From an uncultured Chloroflexota bacterium (GTDB lineage Bacteria > Chloroflexota > Dehalococcoidia > CAUJGQ01), in assembly GCA_937879875.1 (NCBI GenBank), contig CALFMN010000084.1:1-43105 (forward strand): 43,105 nt of DNA, given 5' to 3'. A model generated the notes under the pieces. The model worked only from the letters and a program-made list of their open reading frames with translations. It was not told the DNA's origin and did no database searches. Of the stretch, positions 31,891-39,965 are shown piece after piece (the first letter of the stretch is position 1; each line of letters begins with the position of its first letter). Made by a program: the position numbers and the translations under genes.

Positions 31891-31922
31891 TCGCCACAAC
31901 GCCTGCGCCCTCCGAACGGTCC

Positions 31923-31957
31923 GTCCGCCGGTGGAACGTCTGTTTCCACCGGCGGAC
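31923..31957 (+). terminator. Perfect 14-bp hairpin after MMPL gene
   Basis: Arms 31923-31936 and 31944-31957 (GTCCGCCGGTGGAA and its complement) with a 7-nt loop. No T run follows. Its position 32 bp past the MMPL stop codon supports a terminator role. Confidence 0.7.
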
Positions 31958-32631
31958 ATGATCGGCAGGCCGCTGCAACGCGCGGCGTCGAGACCGTGCG
32001 CCGTGGGACATTGACCAGAAGTGCGGGACTACCTCGCGGGCACAAGGGGCAGGAGCACGGGCGTGGTGAGACTGATGGTCCCGCTGCCGATCGCCCAGGC
32101 GCCAAAGCCGACCGGGAGCGACTGCAGCGCCAACGCTGAAGCAGCAGCACCGGCATGTCAACAAGGGCGGGCGGCGCTGCCAGCGCGCCGGTTGTGTGGG
32201 AGCGATCGAGTAGCTGGCGATGCGAGCAGCGTTCGTGAGAACCGATGATGATCGAGATTTGCGTCGGTGAGTGTTCCACCACCTGGTAGATCATGCGCTG
32301 CAGGGCGTTCGGCTTGATGAGGGACACTGGTGCCGTCGATCCGAGCGGGCAGCCAGCGTCCTGCCTCACACCGGCGCCAGCGGCCGGTGCGGCTGCCGCA
32401 ACACAAGGTGAATGGCTGGATGAGTCGCGCCCGTACGAGGAGCCACGAACAGAAGCCTCCGAACGAACTCGCGCCTGCCGTGGCCCAGAGATCGGCTCTG
32501 AAAATCCCAGCTAAACGTAAGCGACTTGCCCTCCGACCGCGAGTCCACGACCCTAGGAGCGTCATCACTACTGAGGACGGCTCAATACGCACCCCTCCCA
32601 GCTCAAGCTCCCCAACGAGCTGTCCGCTAGG
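31958..32631. other. Gene-poor stretch spanning left edge of defence island 2
   Basis: About 670 bp without a convincing gene. On the minus strand an open frame reads SLIKPNALQRMIYQVVEH, and in another frame a hydrophobic tail (AAASALALQSLPVGFGAWAI) ends at a TAG near 32034. These could be remnants of a disrupted gene, but neither frame can be assigned. On the plus strand, 32420-32653 encodes a 77-aa basic frame (MSRARTRSHEQKPP...) that starts just inside the island and overlaps the Dam gene start; it has no clear ribosome site, so I leave it uncalled. The 34-bp repeat at 32363-32396 marks the island boundary. Confidence 0.45.
32363..32396 (+). repeat. 34-bp direct repeat, left copy (att-like)
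   Basis: Matches 34872-34905 in the same orientation with two mismatches. The right copy is the last 10 codons and stop of the MOSC gene (ending QPHRPLVPV); this copy would encode QPHRPLAPV. Sequence on both sides of the two copies is unrelated, so the match is sharply limited to 34 bp, as for an integration core. Confidence 0.72.
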
Positions 32632-33462
32632 TTGCGCACCCCTACTCCTGTGATCAAATGGGCTGGGGGCAAGCGTGCTGTTGCCGAGCAGCTGGCGGGC
32701 ATGGCGCCACCCGACATGAGCACATTCTATGAACCATTCATTGGCAGCGGCGCTTTTTTCCTTAGACTGGCGAAGGACCGCTATGCTCACGCAGTCCTAT
32801 CGGACAGCAATTGCGAGCTCATACATCTATACACAGCGCTAAGGAGTGAACCTGAACAGGTAATTGCAGAACTTGATGACTACCAGCCACTTGCCCTCGA
32901 TAGAGATAGCTACTATCGCATACGGTCAGAGATCCCATCAAGCCTACCCTCTCCTCGTAGAGCAGCAAGATTCATTTATCTCAATAAAACCGGATACAAT
33001 GGGCTATATCGCGTCAATAGAGCCGGGATATTCAATGTTCCCTTCGGCAGCTATTCCGTTGCCCCGAGATTGTACGAACGAGACAATCTGTTGATGGTTT
33101 CCGAATACCTGCGGTCAGCTACGCTCTCATGTGGTGACTTTGAGAGTAGCCTCTCTCAGGCCGGCAAGGACGACTTCATCTATATGGATCCGCCATACGT
33201 TCCCCTGACGAGCACCGCAAACTTCACGAACTACACCAGTGCTTCATTCACAGAAAGTGACCAGCGGCGGCTCGCAGAGCTTGTGGGCGTGCTCACCGCT
33301 AAGGGCTGTCGGATCCTCCTATCGAACTCAGACACGCCGCTCGTGCGGGCCTTGTATCGAGCATATAACATGACTGTTGTGTACGTGTCACGGCGAGTGA
33401 ACTCGGACGCCAGCGGCCGAGGCAAGATAGCCGAGTTGGCGATCCGAAATTACGGCGCCTGA
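32632..33462 (+). CDS. Dam-type DNA adenine N6-methyltransferase (D12 class)
   Basis: 276-aa enzyme of the alpha-class D12 family (Dam, DpnM, EcoRV methylase). Motif X is IKWAGGKR at the very N-terminus, motif I FIGSGAFFL (~36-44) and motif IV DPPYVP (~186-191). NKTGYNGLYRVN is the family's conserved segment. It transfers a methyl group from S-adenosylmethionine to adenine; GATC-like targets are common in the family, but the site cannot be read here. The frame lacks an ATG at the 5' end; TTG 32632 is used, GTG 32650 being the alternative just before IKWAGG. It is the first gene of a three-gene unit: the nuclease gene begins 21 bp after its stop. Confidence 0.9.
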   Translation: MRTPTPVIKWAGGKRAVAEQLAGMAPPDMSTFYEPFIGSGAFFLRLAKDRYAHAVLSDSNCELIHLYTALRSEPEQVIAELDDYQPLALDRDSYYRIRSEIPSSLPSPRRAARFIYLNKTGYNGLYRVNRAGIFNVPFGSYSVAPRLYERDNLLMVSEYLRSATLSCGDFESSLSQAGKDDFIYMDPPYVPLTSTANFTNYTSASFTESDQRRLAELVGVLTAKGCRILLSNSDTPLVRALYRAYNMTVVYVSRRVNSDASGRGKIAELAIRNYGA

Positions 33463-33483
33463 TCGCCACGGCTGGGGGCACAC

Positions 33484-33894
33484 ATGCCAGGGCGGACGAG
33501 GGCCGCTGCCTCGGGTCAGACCTTGGTGGTCAAGACAAGGGAGCTGGCGGTCAAGCTCGGCCTCGACACGCAAACCGAAGTTCGCGTCGGTCGGAGGCTA
33601 TGGGGCGCAATCCGCCGGATTGATCTGGTCGTCCGAGACCCGGTAACCCGGCGCACTCTCGGCATCGAGTGCAAGGCTCAAGAGACACCGGGTTCCGCCG
33701 AAGAGAAAATCCCCGCCACCATTGGCGATATAGCAGCTTGGCCTATCGCGGGAATCGTCGTCTTCAGTGGCTCGGGCTTCTCGACCAACATGCGCCAGTA
33801 TCTTATCTCGACGGGCAAGGCTGTTCTCTTTGAGGATCTCGAAGATTGGCTACGTCTCTACTTCGGCCTCCCACTTCAGGAGAGGCTGGTATGA
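33484..33894 (+). CDS. Small PD-(D/E)XK nuclease
   Basis: 136-aa protein. After a basic N-terminus and a helix (TRELAVKLGLDTQTEVRVG), it reads RRIDLVVRDPVTRRTLGIECKAQ (~47-69). That is the PD-(D/E)XK core: Asp in RIDLVV and Glu-Cys-Lys in IECKAQ. Conserved-looking KIPATIGDIAAWPIAGIVVFSG, MRQYLISTGKAV and WLRLYFGLP follow. I believe this resembles a PDDEXK family often annotated beside adenine methylases. It is short for a stand-alone restriction enzyme, so it probably needs a partner for target choice; the next gene overlaps it by 4 bp (ATGA) and is the obvious candidate. ATG 33484 is used; the ribosome region (CTGGGGGCA) is weak. Confidence 0.78.
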   Translation: MPGRTRAAASGQTLVVKTRELAVKLGLDTQTEVRVGRRLWGAIRRIDLVVRDPVTRRTLGIECKAQETPGSAEEKIPATIGDIAAWPIAGIVVFSGSGFSTNMRQYLISTGKAVLFEDLEDWLRLYFGLPLQERLV

Positions 33895-34778
33895 CCGCGG
33901 GAAGTCGGGGTGGCCGGGATAGGGAGCGGCAGGAACGCGCCTACCGATTTCTGATGCAGAGGGCAGAGGATCAAACCCTCTTCACGAGAGACGATTTCAT
34001 CTCGGCTACTGGCTGGACCTTAAGCAGTATTAAGACGTATATGTCCAAACAGTGGAAGGAATATATAGAAAAGCTTGACGGCGACCTGCGTGTTAAGCGT
34101 GAGTTCTGCCGCCTATCACTCACCGCATTTCAGCATCTCGCCACCCAAAGCCGCAAGGTGTTCACGGAGTATAACAGGGCGAAGTATGGCCAAGTAGTCA
34201 CGTATGAATTCCTCCTTCCTTTGACGAGGCAGGGAGAGCTGAGACGTTCACTTGATGATCTGTTCTATTCTGACACTATCATGAGAAGAGTCAAAGAGAT
34301 CGGATTGCCGAAGTTTGAGTCCGAATTCCTACGTGAACAGTGTGAAACCGACGAAGATTACACAGATAGGATAATCGCATTCGCCTCGGATCACTTTGAT
34401 GGTTACTCAATGGGCCAAGTGTCTGGCCGCTTCCGGGCGAACGAACTGATGATTCGCCAACACGCGGGGAACCTCATTGCGGAAGACAAGGAGTACCTCA
34501 TCGACGAAATAACTGCAAATGTAAGATTTATCATCCCGTGCATGTCCAGCAAAGTGTCGTATGACGAACACAGTGGCTCGATTTCCGAATTTGTCGATGC
34601 CAGCCTTGAAGATGTAACGATTGAGGCCGTAACCGCTGAAATTAAGCGCATCAGATCGCTCTTCTTTCATCTCTTTGTCGAGGCTGTAGTGCGTTCCATT
34701 CAAGGTGAAGAGGAAATATGGCTGCTTGAGAATGGAGCGACACAGCGGTTATTTGTTTGGGAGCGCGCGAGCAGATGA
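33891..34778 (+). CDS. Unrecognised 295-aa protein in Dam/nuclease unit
   Basis: I do not recognise this family. The N-terminus (residues ~8-65: RERQERAYRFLMQRAEDQTL, then FTRDDFISATGWTLSSIKTY, then MSKQWKEYIEKL) looks like a winged helix-turn-helix, suggesting DNA binding. The middle has FLLPLTRQGELRRSLDDLF and the end is helical (IKRIRSLFFHLFVEAVVRSI) with EEEIWLLENG. No nuclease, ATPase or methylase motif is seen. The start ATG 33891 overlaps the nuclease stop as ATGA and has AGGAGAGG upstream, so the two are translationally coupled. It may give the small nuclease its sequence specificity or control it. Base composition is the most A/T-rich in the window. Confidence 0.75.
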   Translation: MTAGSRGGRDRERQERAYRFLMQRAEDQTLFTRDDFISATGWTLSSIKTYMSKQWKEYIEKLDGDLRVKREFCRLSLTAFQHLATQSRKVFTEYNRAKYGQVVTYEFLLPLTRQGELRRSLDDLFYSDTIMRRVKEIGLPKFESEFLREQCETDEDYTDRIIAFASDHFDGYSMGQVSGRFRANELMIRQHAGNLIAEDKEYLIDEITANVRFIIPCMSSKVSYDEHSGSISEFVDASLEDVTIEAVTAEIKRIRSLFFHLFVEAVVRSIQGEEEIWLLENGATQRLFVWERASR

Positions 34779-34871
34779 CAGGAGTTCAGAGGGTCACTAC
34801 CATCACACCAGCGGCATATGTTGTTTATTATCGGACGCGTGGCCTTCCGTCGGACCTTTGCAAATCTGCCC

Positions 34872-34905
34872 GCCTCACACCGGCACGAGCGGCCGGTGCG
34901 GCTGC
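34872..34905 (+). repeat. 34-bp direct repeat, right copy (att-like)
   Basis: Covers the stop codon and last 10 codons of the MOSC gene. It differs from 32363-32396 at two positions. It forms the right end of defence island 2. Confidence 0.72.
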
Positions 34906-35417
34906 GGCGGCAATTCGATGTGGATCGGGTCAGAGGGGCGCACCTCGCCGCCCGCTACGACGATGCCCATCACGCCGGCCTCGCGGATGAGCTGGCCCTG
35001 GGCGTCGCGGTCCAGCACGGCGGCCATCAGCCCTGGCTGCAGACCATCGAGCTGGGCGCAGGGGTTGCGCAGGCCGGTGATCTCGACGACCGCCTCGGCG
35101 CCCAGTTGCAGCCGTGTGCCTGTGGGCAGACGCAGCAGGTCGAGCCCGCGCGTGGTGATGTTCTCGCCCATCTCGCCGGCGCGCACAGCGAAGCCCCGCT
35201 CCCGCAGCGCGTCGTGCAGCTCCGCGTGAATCAGATGCACCTGCCGCAGATTCGGCTGGCCTGGATCGCGGGCCACGCGCGAGCGGTGCTGCACGGTCTC
35301 GCCCAGGTGCGCGTCGCCCTCCACGCCCAGCCCCGCCAGCAGGCGGATGCCCGGCGCTTCCCGCTTCGAAAGCGTGTGCGCGGCACTGCGATGGACCGCC
35401 GCGACGATGCCATGCAT
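34875..35417 (-). CDS. MOSC domain protein
   Basis: 180-aa protein of the MOSC (molybdenum cofactor sulfurase C-terminal) family. Characteristic parts are GVEGDAHLG (~32-40), LRQVHLIHAELHD, MGENITTRGLDL (~82-93) and the conserved Cys in ITGLRNPCAQLD (~119). Relatives such as YiiM reduce hydroxylated bases with a Mo cofactor attached at this Cys. The ATG follows GGGAGCAGG. Its last 10 codons and stop lie inside the right repeat of defence island 2, so the island sits flush against an intact gene. It is divergent from the HTH/F1-beta-like gene. Confidence 0.92.
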   Translation of the reverse strand: MHGIVAAVHRSAAHTLSKREAPGIRLLAGLGVEGDAHLGETVQHRSRVARDPGQPNLRQVHLIHAELHDALRERGFAVRAGEMGENITTRGLDLLRLPTGTRLQLGAEAVVEITGLRNPCAQLDGLQPGLMAAVLDRDAQGQLIREAGVMGIVVAGGEVRPSDPIHIELPPQPHRPLVPV

Positions 35418-35542
35418 AGCCTGCTCCCGCCGCGAAACTCAACCGGCCGCGGTCTGCAGCGTACCAGACCCGGCGACCGGGCCAAACGGCTCTGCCGCGG
35501 CCGGGTTCCGGCACCCGACGATCCTTAGGAGCGCTTCATCAC

Positions 35543-35572
35543 TTGCGTTCTAGCGTATTCGGAATTACGCTA
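35543..35572 (+). promoter_or_regulatory. Promoter with overlapping 7-bp dyad, HTH/F1-beta-like gene
   Basis: TTGCGT (35543-35548) and TACGCT (35566-35571) are 17 bp apart and could be -35 and -10. TAGCGTA (35551-35557) and TACGCTA (35566-35572) form a perfect inverted repeat with an 8-bp spacer, covering the spacer and -10. The downstream gene encodes a helix-turn-helix protein, so autorepression is likely. The start codon is 18 bp further on. Confidence 0.55.
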
Positions 35573-35589
35573 CGCCGCAGGAGGTGGGC

Positions 35590-36678
35590 ATGGCTGACGA
35601 TCTGTTCCTCAACGTGCCGCTCCTGCGCCGGCGTGTTCCCAACCTTACCGTCGCCGCGCGCGCGGTGGGCCTGCGACCAGCAACGGTCTCTGACCTGTGC
35701 ACCGGCAAGATTCCGGTCGGCCGCGCGGAGGTGCGCACCCTGGCCGCGCTGGCCGCGCTCGCCGGCTGCGCCCTCGACGAGCTGGTGCTGCGCGGCGGCA
35801 CGGGCGGGCTGATCGAGACCGGCATCAAAGTGCTCGACCTGTTCGCGCCGCTGGTGCGCGGCGGCACGGCAGGCTTCGTCGCACGCCAAAACGTGGGGCA
35901 GATGGTGCTCGTGATCGAGTTGCTGCGCCGCCTGCGCGTCCAACACGGCTACTTCACCGCGGTTTGGCTGCCGCCCGAACCGCTCCCGGCCCCCGACGAG
36001 CTGCTGGCCGAGGCAAGCGCAACCGCGGCCACGGCAGATGAACTGCAGGCGCTCATCGCGGACGTCCGCGACGAGCGCGACGTGATCATCGCCGCCGACC
36101 GGCAGACGGTACTCTCCGGAGAGCTGTTCTCGCTGCGCGAGCGGCTGCAGGAGCCAGGCAGCCGGCCGGTTACGCTGGCCCTCTTCGATTCGCGCGGCGA
36201 GACGCCGGATGTCGAAGGGGCGCCCTACGGCCCGCTGGAGACCGTGTGGCGCTTCGACGTCGACCTGGCCGTGCGCCAGCTCTATCCGGCGGTGGATCCG
36301 CTGGGTTCCACCTGCGTACTGGTGGAAGGCGCTCAGTTGGAGGCAACGCACCTCAGCGTGGCGGCGCGTGCCCGTGCGTTGTTGCGCCGCTACCGCGAGC
36401 TGCGCGCGGTTGTGACGGTCCATGGGCTGGAACGGTTCTCGCCTGCCGACCAGGCGAAGGCGCATCGGGGTGAACGGCTGGAAGCGTTCCTGACGCAGCC
36501 GTTCTTCGTCGTGGAGGGGTTTTCCGGGCGGCCCGGCGTCTGGGTATCGCTGCCGGAAACGCTCGACGGCGTGCGCCGCATCCTCGACGGCGCCGCGGAC
36601 CAGATGGAGGCCGACCAGCTTCGCTACGGTGGGCCGCTCCCCACGCGGGGCGGAGCCGGCCGGCCGCCGTCCGCTTGA
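35590..36678 (+). CDS. HTH domain fused to degenerate F1-ATPase beta-like domain
   Basis: 362-aa protein of unusual design. Residues ~8-68 form an XRE-like helix-turn-helix (LTVAARAVGLRPATVSDLCT, GKIPVGRAEVRTLAALAALA). From ~73 the sequence follows the F1-ATPase beta subunit: GLIETGIKVLDLFAPLVRGG matches the segment before the P-loop, YPAVDPLGST (~231-240) is the beta-subunit hallmark, and RYREL, then FLTQPFFVVEGFSGRPG and VSLPETL, match the C-terminal half. The P-loop GGAGVGKT is replaced by ARQNVGQM, losing the nucleotide-binding Lys and Thr, and part of the catalytic middle is deleted. ATP hydrolysis is therefore unlikely. ATG 35590 has AGGAGG 5 nt upstream. It could be a regulator using a pseudo-ATPase fold as sensor or oligomeriser. 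No ATP synthase genes are nearby. Confidence 0.8.
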   Translation: MADDLFLNVPLLRRRVPNLTVAARAVGLRPATVSDLCTGKIPVGRAEVRTLAALAALAGCALDELVLRGGTGGLIETGIKVLDLFAPLVRGGTAGFVARQNVGQMVLVIELLRRLRVQHGYFTAVWLPPEPLPAPDELLAEASATAATADELQALIADVRDERDVIIAADRQTVLSGELFSLRERLQEPGSRPVTLALFDSRGETPDVEGAPYGPLETVWRFDVDLAVRQLYPAVDPLGSTCVLVEGAQLEATHLSVAARARALLRRYRELRAVVTVHGLERFSPADQAKAHRGERLEAFLTQPFFVVEGFSGRPGVWVSLPETLDGVRRILDGAADQMEADQLRYGGPLPTRGGAGRPPSA

Positions 36679-36743
36679 GGCCGGAACGAGGCAGATCGCC
36701 GAACATTATGCGGAGTTGCGGGTGTCTCGGCTCCTGACCAGTG

Positions 36744-36773
36744 TTGGCAGATGGGATAGTTTAACGGTATTGT
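36744..36773 (+). promoter_or_regulatory. Possible promoter of hybrid kinase gene
   Basis: TTGGCA (36744-36749) and TATTGT (36768-36773) are 18 bp apart, about 115 bp before the kinase start. The stretch is one of the few A/T-rich spots between the two genes. Support is by similarity only. Confidence 0.4.
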
Positions 36774-36890
36774 AACGGCTGGTGCAGGTGTGTTGCGTTT
36801 CCCGTACGGCACCCACGCGGGGCGCACGGCACCCGGAGAGCGTTGGGCGGAGACGCAGTTCGCGCGCGCAAGTCTGCCGGCGAGGCAGGC

Positions 36891-39800
36891 ATGGCAGCCG
36901 GCTCCGGTACGTTGGAGCCGGCCGTCAGCTATTTGCTCGAAAGCCTGGACGAGGCCTGCTTCGCCGTCGACGCCAGCGGCCGCTTCACCTACGTCAACCT
37001 GCTCGCGTCGCATGCGCTCGGCCAGACGCGCAAAGCGCTGCTCGGCCGGGTGCTTTGGAACGAGCTGCCCGCCGCCGCCGCCGAACTGTTGCGCCGCCAC
37101 GCGCAACAGGCGCTTACCGCCGGCAGCATCGTCGAGTTCGAGGGAGTGCTCGCCGGCAGCGCGGTCCGGCGCGTGCGCATCCGCCCAACCGGCGATGGCT
37201 TCTTCGTCTACCTCGCCGACCCCGCACCAGACTCCGGCGCTCAATCCAGCCCCGCGGCAGCGCCCGCGGCCGGCCCGGTCGCTGGCGCCGAGGCCGCGCT
37301 TGAAGTTGCCGGCTTCATGCAGCTTGCCTCGGCAGCAGACGATGCGCCGCTGCGAGCGCTCGCCGATGCCCTGCCGTACATCGTTTGGCTTGCCGATATT
37401 CATGGTAGGCTGGACTATCTGAACGCCTGCTGGTTCGCCTACACCGGTCTGCGCGAGGATGAATCCTACGGCGCGACAGCACAGCTACGGGCGTTTCACC
37501 CGGAGGATCTCTCTGCGTTCGAGGCAGGTTGGCGTGCGGCGCGGCAGAACGGCGAGGCATTCGAGTTCGCCTTCCGTTTGCGCCGTGGTGACGACGAATC
37601 CTTTCGCTGGCACCTGGGCCGCGTCGTGCCCGTGCGCGATCGCGAAGGCCGCATCGTGAAGTGGTTTGGCACCAGCACCGATATTGACGATCAGAAGCGC
37701 GCCGAAGAGGGGTTGCGCTTTCTGGCCCGCGCCAGTGAGGCGCTCACCGTTTCGCTCGACTACGAGGCGACGCTCACCAGCATCGCCCGGCTCGCCGTGC
37801 CGGTGCTCGCCGATTGGTGCATCGTCGACGAGCTGGAAGAGGACGGGACGTTTCGCCGCATGGCGATCGTCCACGCCGACCCGGCCAAAGCCGACCTGGC
37901 GTGGGAGATGGAGCAGCGCTTCCCCACCGATCCCGGCGGGCGCATCGGCCCGGCCGCGGTGCTGCGCAGCGGCCGGCCGGAGCTGCATCCCACCGTCTCG
38001 CGCGATCTGCTGGTCGAGCTGACCGAGAGCGGCGAGCACCTGGCGCTGCTCGAACGGTTGGGCTTTCACTCCTACGTCTGCGTGCCGCTGATCGCCCGTG
38101 GCCGCACGATCGGCGCCCTGACGTTTATTTCCGGCGATGCGGCCCGCCAGTACGGCTCGCAGGATTTGGCCCTGCTCGAAGACCTGGCACACCGCGCCGC
38201 GCTGGCGGTGGACAACGCCCGTCTCTATGAAGCGGAGCAGCAGGCGCGCCGCGCCGCCGAGCGCTCGGCCGGTCGCACCGCCCGTCTGCAGGCCGTCACC
38301 GCCGCCCTCTCCGAAGCGCTGACCCCGGCGCAGGTCGCGCACGTGATCGTGGCACAGACGATGGCGGCCCTGCGCGCCGATGCGGCTTACGTGGCCCTGC
38401 TCGGCGAGGGCGGCGCCGTTGCGGTCGTCGAAGTCGCCGGGGCGCCGCTCGATTTGGAGCCCGAACGCCGCACGCTCACGCTCGACGCCGCGCTGCCGCT
38501 GAGCGACGCGATGCGCGCCCACGAGCCGCTCTGGCTCGACTCGGCCGAGCTGCTCTCGCGGCGCTATCCGGCGATCTCCGGGCTGCGGGTGCAGGCCGGC
38601 CGCGCGGCGCTGGCCTGCATCCCCTTGCTGGTGGAGGCGCGTGTCGTCGGCGGCATCAGCATGAGCTTTCCGGAGTCGCGTGCGTTCACCGAGGAGGACC
38701 GTGCGCTGGCGATGGCGCTGGCGCGGCAGTGCGCCCAGGCGCTGGAGCGCTCACGGCTGTACGAAGCGGAGCGCGCCGCCCGCGCCGCCGCCGAGGCCGC
38801 GACCGAAGAGGTCAAGCGCACGCAGGAGCGGGTGATCGAGAGCGAGCGGCTGCGGGCGCTGGGCGAGCTGGCCAGCGGCATCGCGCACGACTTCAACAAT
38901 ATCCTCGCCGTGATTCTCGGCCGCTGCGAGGTGCTGCTGGCCAGCGACGCCAACACGATCCAGCCGGCAGACGTGGCGCGCCACTTCGAGGTGGTGCGCC
39001 AGGCCGCGCGCGACGGCGAGGCGACGGTCAAGCGGTTGCAAGCCTTCTCCGGCATCAACCGCTCGCCCTCAACCGGCGCGATGGACGTGCCGGCGATCGT
39101 GCGCGACGTGGTGGAGTATACGCGGCCGCGCTGGAAGGATGAGGCGCAGCAGCGCGGCGTCACCGTGCAGGTGGAGATCGACGCCGCGCCGCTGCCGCCG
39201 ATCGTGGGCGATCCGTCCGAACTGCGCGAAGTGCTGGTCAATATGCTCTTCAACGCCCTGGACGCACTGCCGCGTGGCGGCGCGATCCGGCTGAGCGTCA
39301 GCCGCAGCGACGGCGACGTGATCGTCCGCGTCGCCGACACCGGTCTCGGCATGGCCGAAGCCGTGCGCAAGCGCATCTTCGAGCCGTTCTATACGACGAA
39401 AGGGCAGCGCGGCGCCGGGCTTGGTCTCAGCATGTCCTACGGCATCGTCACACGCATGGGCGGCCACATCGACGTGGCCAGCACGCCGGGCGAGGGCACG
39501 GTCTTCACCGTCACGCTGCCCTTCCGTGAGGCGCACGCAGAGGAGCAAGGCAGCATCGACGAGTTCGTCGGGCCGCTCTCCATCCTGCTGGTGGACGACG
39601 AGGCACAGATCCTCGAAACAACCCAGCTCATGCTCGAGCTGGACGGCCACCAGGTGACGACCGCCGACGGCGGCGCCGAGGCGCTGGAGCTGCTGCGCGA
39701 GAGCGCCGAGCCGGGAGAACCGGGCATCTATGACATCGTCTTAACCGACCTGGGCATGCCGGGCATGAACGGCCTGCAACTGCTGGCCGCGATTCGCGCC

Positions 39801-39965
39801 GCCGGCTATGCGCTGCCCTGCCTGCTGGTCACAGGCTGGGGCGCCGAACTGGCCGGCACCGATGTGGAGGCCGCGGGCGCCCAGGCCGTGCTGCCGAAGC
39901 CGTTCTCGGTCCAGCAGCTGCGCCAGGCGCTGGCCGCCGTGCTGCCCGTACGCGAGACGGCGTAG
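36891..39965 (+). CDS. Hybrid sensor histidine kinase with PAS, GAF and receiver domains
   Basis: 1024-aa soluble kinase, with no membrane helices. Domains in order: PAS (~10-115), Ala/Pro linker, second PAS with PAC (~155-280, FHPEDLSAFEAGW), GAF (~290-440), GAF (~465-620), coiled coil, HisKA with the phospho-acceptor His at ~666 in GIAHDFNNIL, HATPase_c (NALDAL N box, DTGLGM, GAGLGLS), and a C-terminal receiver with phospho-acceptor Asp at ~953 (LTDLGMPGMNG) and Lys in LPKPF. It senses small ligands or redox state in the cytoplasm and passes phosphate inside the same chain; the final partner is not encoded nearby. ATG 36891 is taken; a TTG at 36843 would add 16 residues. It follows the HTH/F1-beta-like gene by 212 bp, with its own possible promoter. 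Confidence 0.93.
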   Translation: MAAGSGTLEPAVSYLLESLDEACFAVDASGRFTYVNLLASHALGQTRKALLGRVLWNELPAAAAELLRRHAQQALTAGSIVEFEGVLAGSAVRRVRIRPTGDGFFVYLADPAPDSGAQSSPAAAPAAGPVAGAEAALEVAGFMQLASAADDAPLRALADALPYIVWLADIHGRLDYLNACWFAYTGLREDESYGATAQLRAFHPEDLSAFEAGWRAARQNGEAFEFAFRLRRGDDESFRWHLGRVVPVRDREGRIVKWFGTSTDIDDQKRAEEGLRFLARASEALTVSLDYEATLTSIARLAVPVLADWCIVDELEEDGTFRRMAIVHADPAKADLAWEMEQRFPTDPGGRIGPAAVLRSGRPELHPTVSRDLLVELTESGEHLALLERLGFHSYVCVPLIARGRTIGALTFISGDAARQYGSQDLALLEDLAHRAALAVDNARLYEAEQQARRAAERSAGRTARLQAVTAALSEALTPAQVAHVIVAQTMAALRADAAYVALLGEGGAVAVVEVAGAPLDLEPERRTLTLDAALPLSDAMRAHEPLWLDSAELLSRRYPAISGLRVQAGRAALACIPLLVEARVVGGISMSFPESRAFTEEDRALAMALARQCAQALERSRLYEAERAARAAAEAATEEVKRTQERVIESERLRALGELASGIAHDFNNILAVILGRCEVLLASDANTIQPADVARHFEVVRQAARDGEATVKRLQAFSGINRSPSTGAMDVPAIVRDVVEYTRPRWKDEAQQRGVTVQVEIDAAPLPPIVGDPSELREVLVNMLFNALDALPRGGAIRLSVSRSDGDVIVRVADTGLGMAEAVRKRIFEPFYTTKGQRGAGLGLSMSYGIVTRMGGHIDVASTPGEGTVFTVTLPFREAHAEEQGSIDEFVGPLSILLVDDEAQILETTQLMLELDGHQVTTADGGAEALELLRESAEPGEPGIYDIVLTDLGMPGMNGLQLLAAIRAAGYALPCLLVTGWGAELAGTDVEAAGAQAVLPKPFSVQQLRQALAAVLPVRETA

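Larger units (their letters stand above)
32363..34905. mobile_element. Defence island 2, integrated at MOSC gene 3' end
   Basis: Bounded by 34-bp direct repeats. It carries a Dam-type methyltransferase, a small PD-(D/E)XK nuclease and a 295-aa unknown. Base composition falls clearly inside it (near half GC by eye around 34000-34700, versus two-thirds or more in neighbours), and codon use is richer in A/T, both signs of transfer. It has no recombinase. Boundaries are inferred from the repeats. Confidence 0.62.

Noticed and set aside
32420..32653. 77-aa basic frame at the left end of island 2
   Set aside because: No clear ribosome site, no known family, and it overlaps the Dam gene start by 22 bp; kept only as a note.
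35590..36678. Genuine ATP synthase beta subunit (atpD)
   Set aside because: The P-loop Lys and Thr are lost, the middle is shortened, a helix-turn-helix is fused at the front and no other synthase genes are adjacent.
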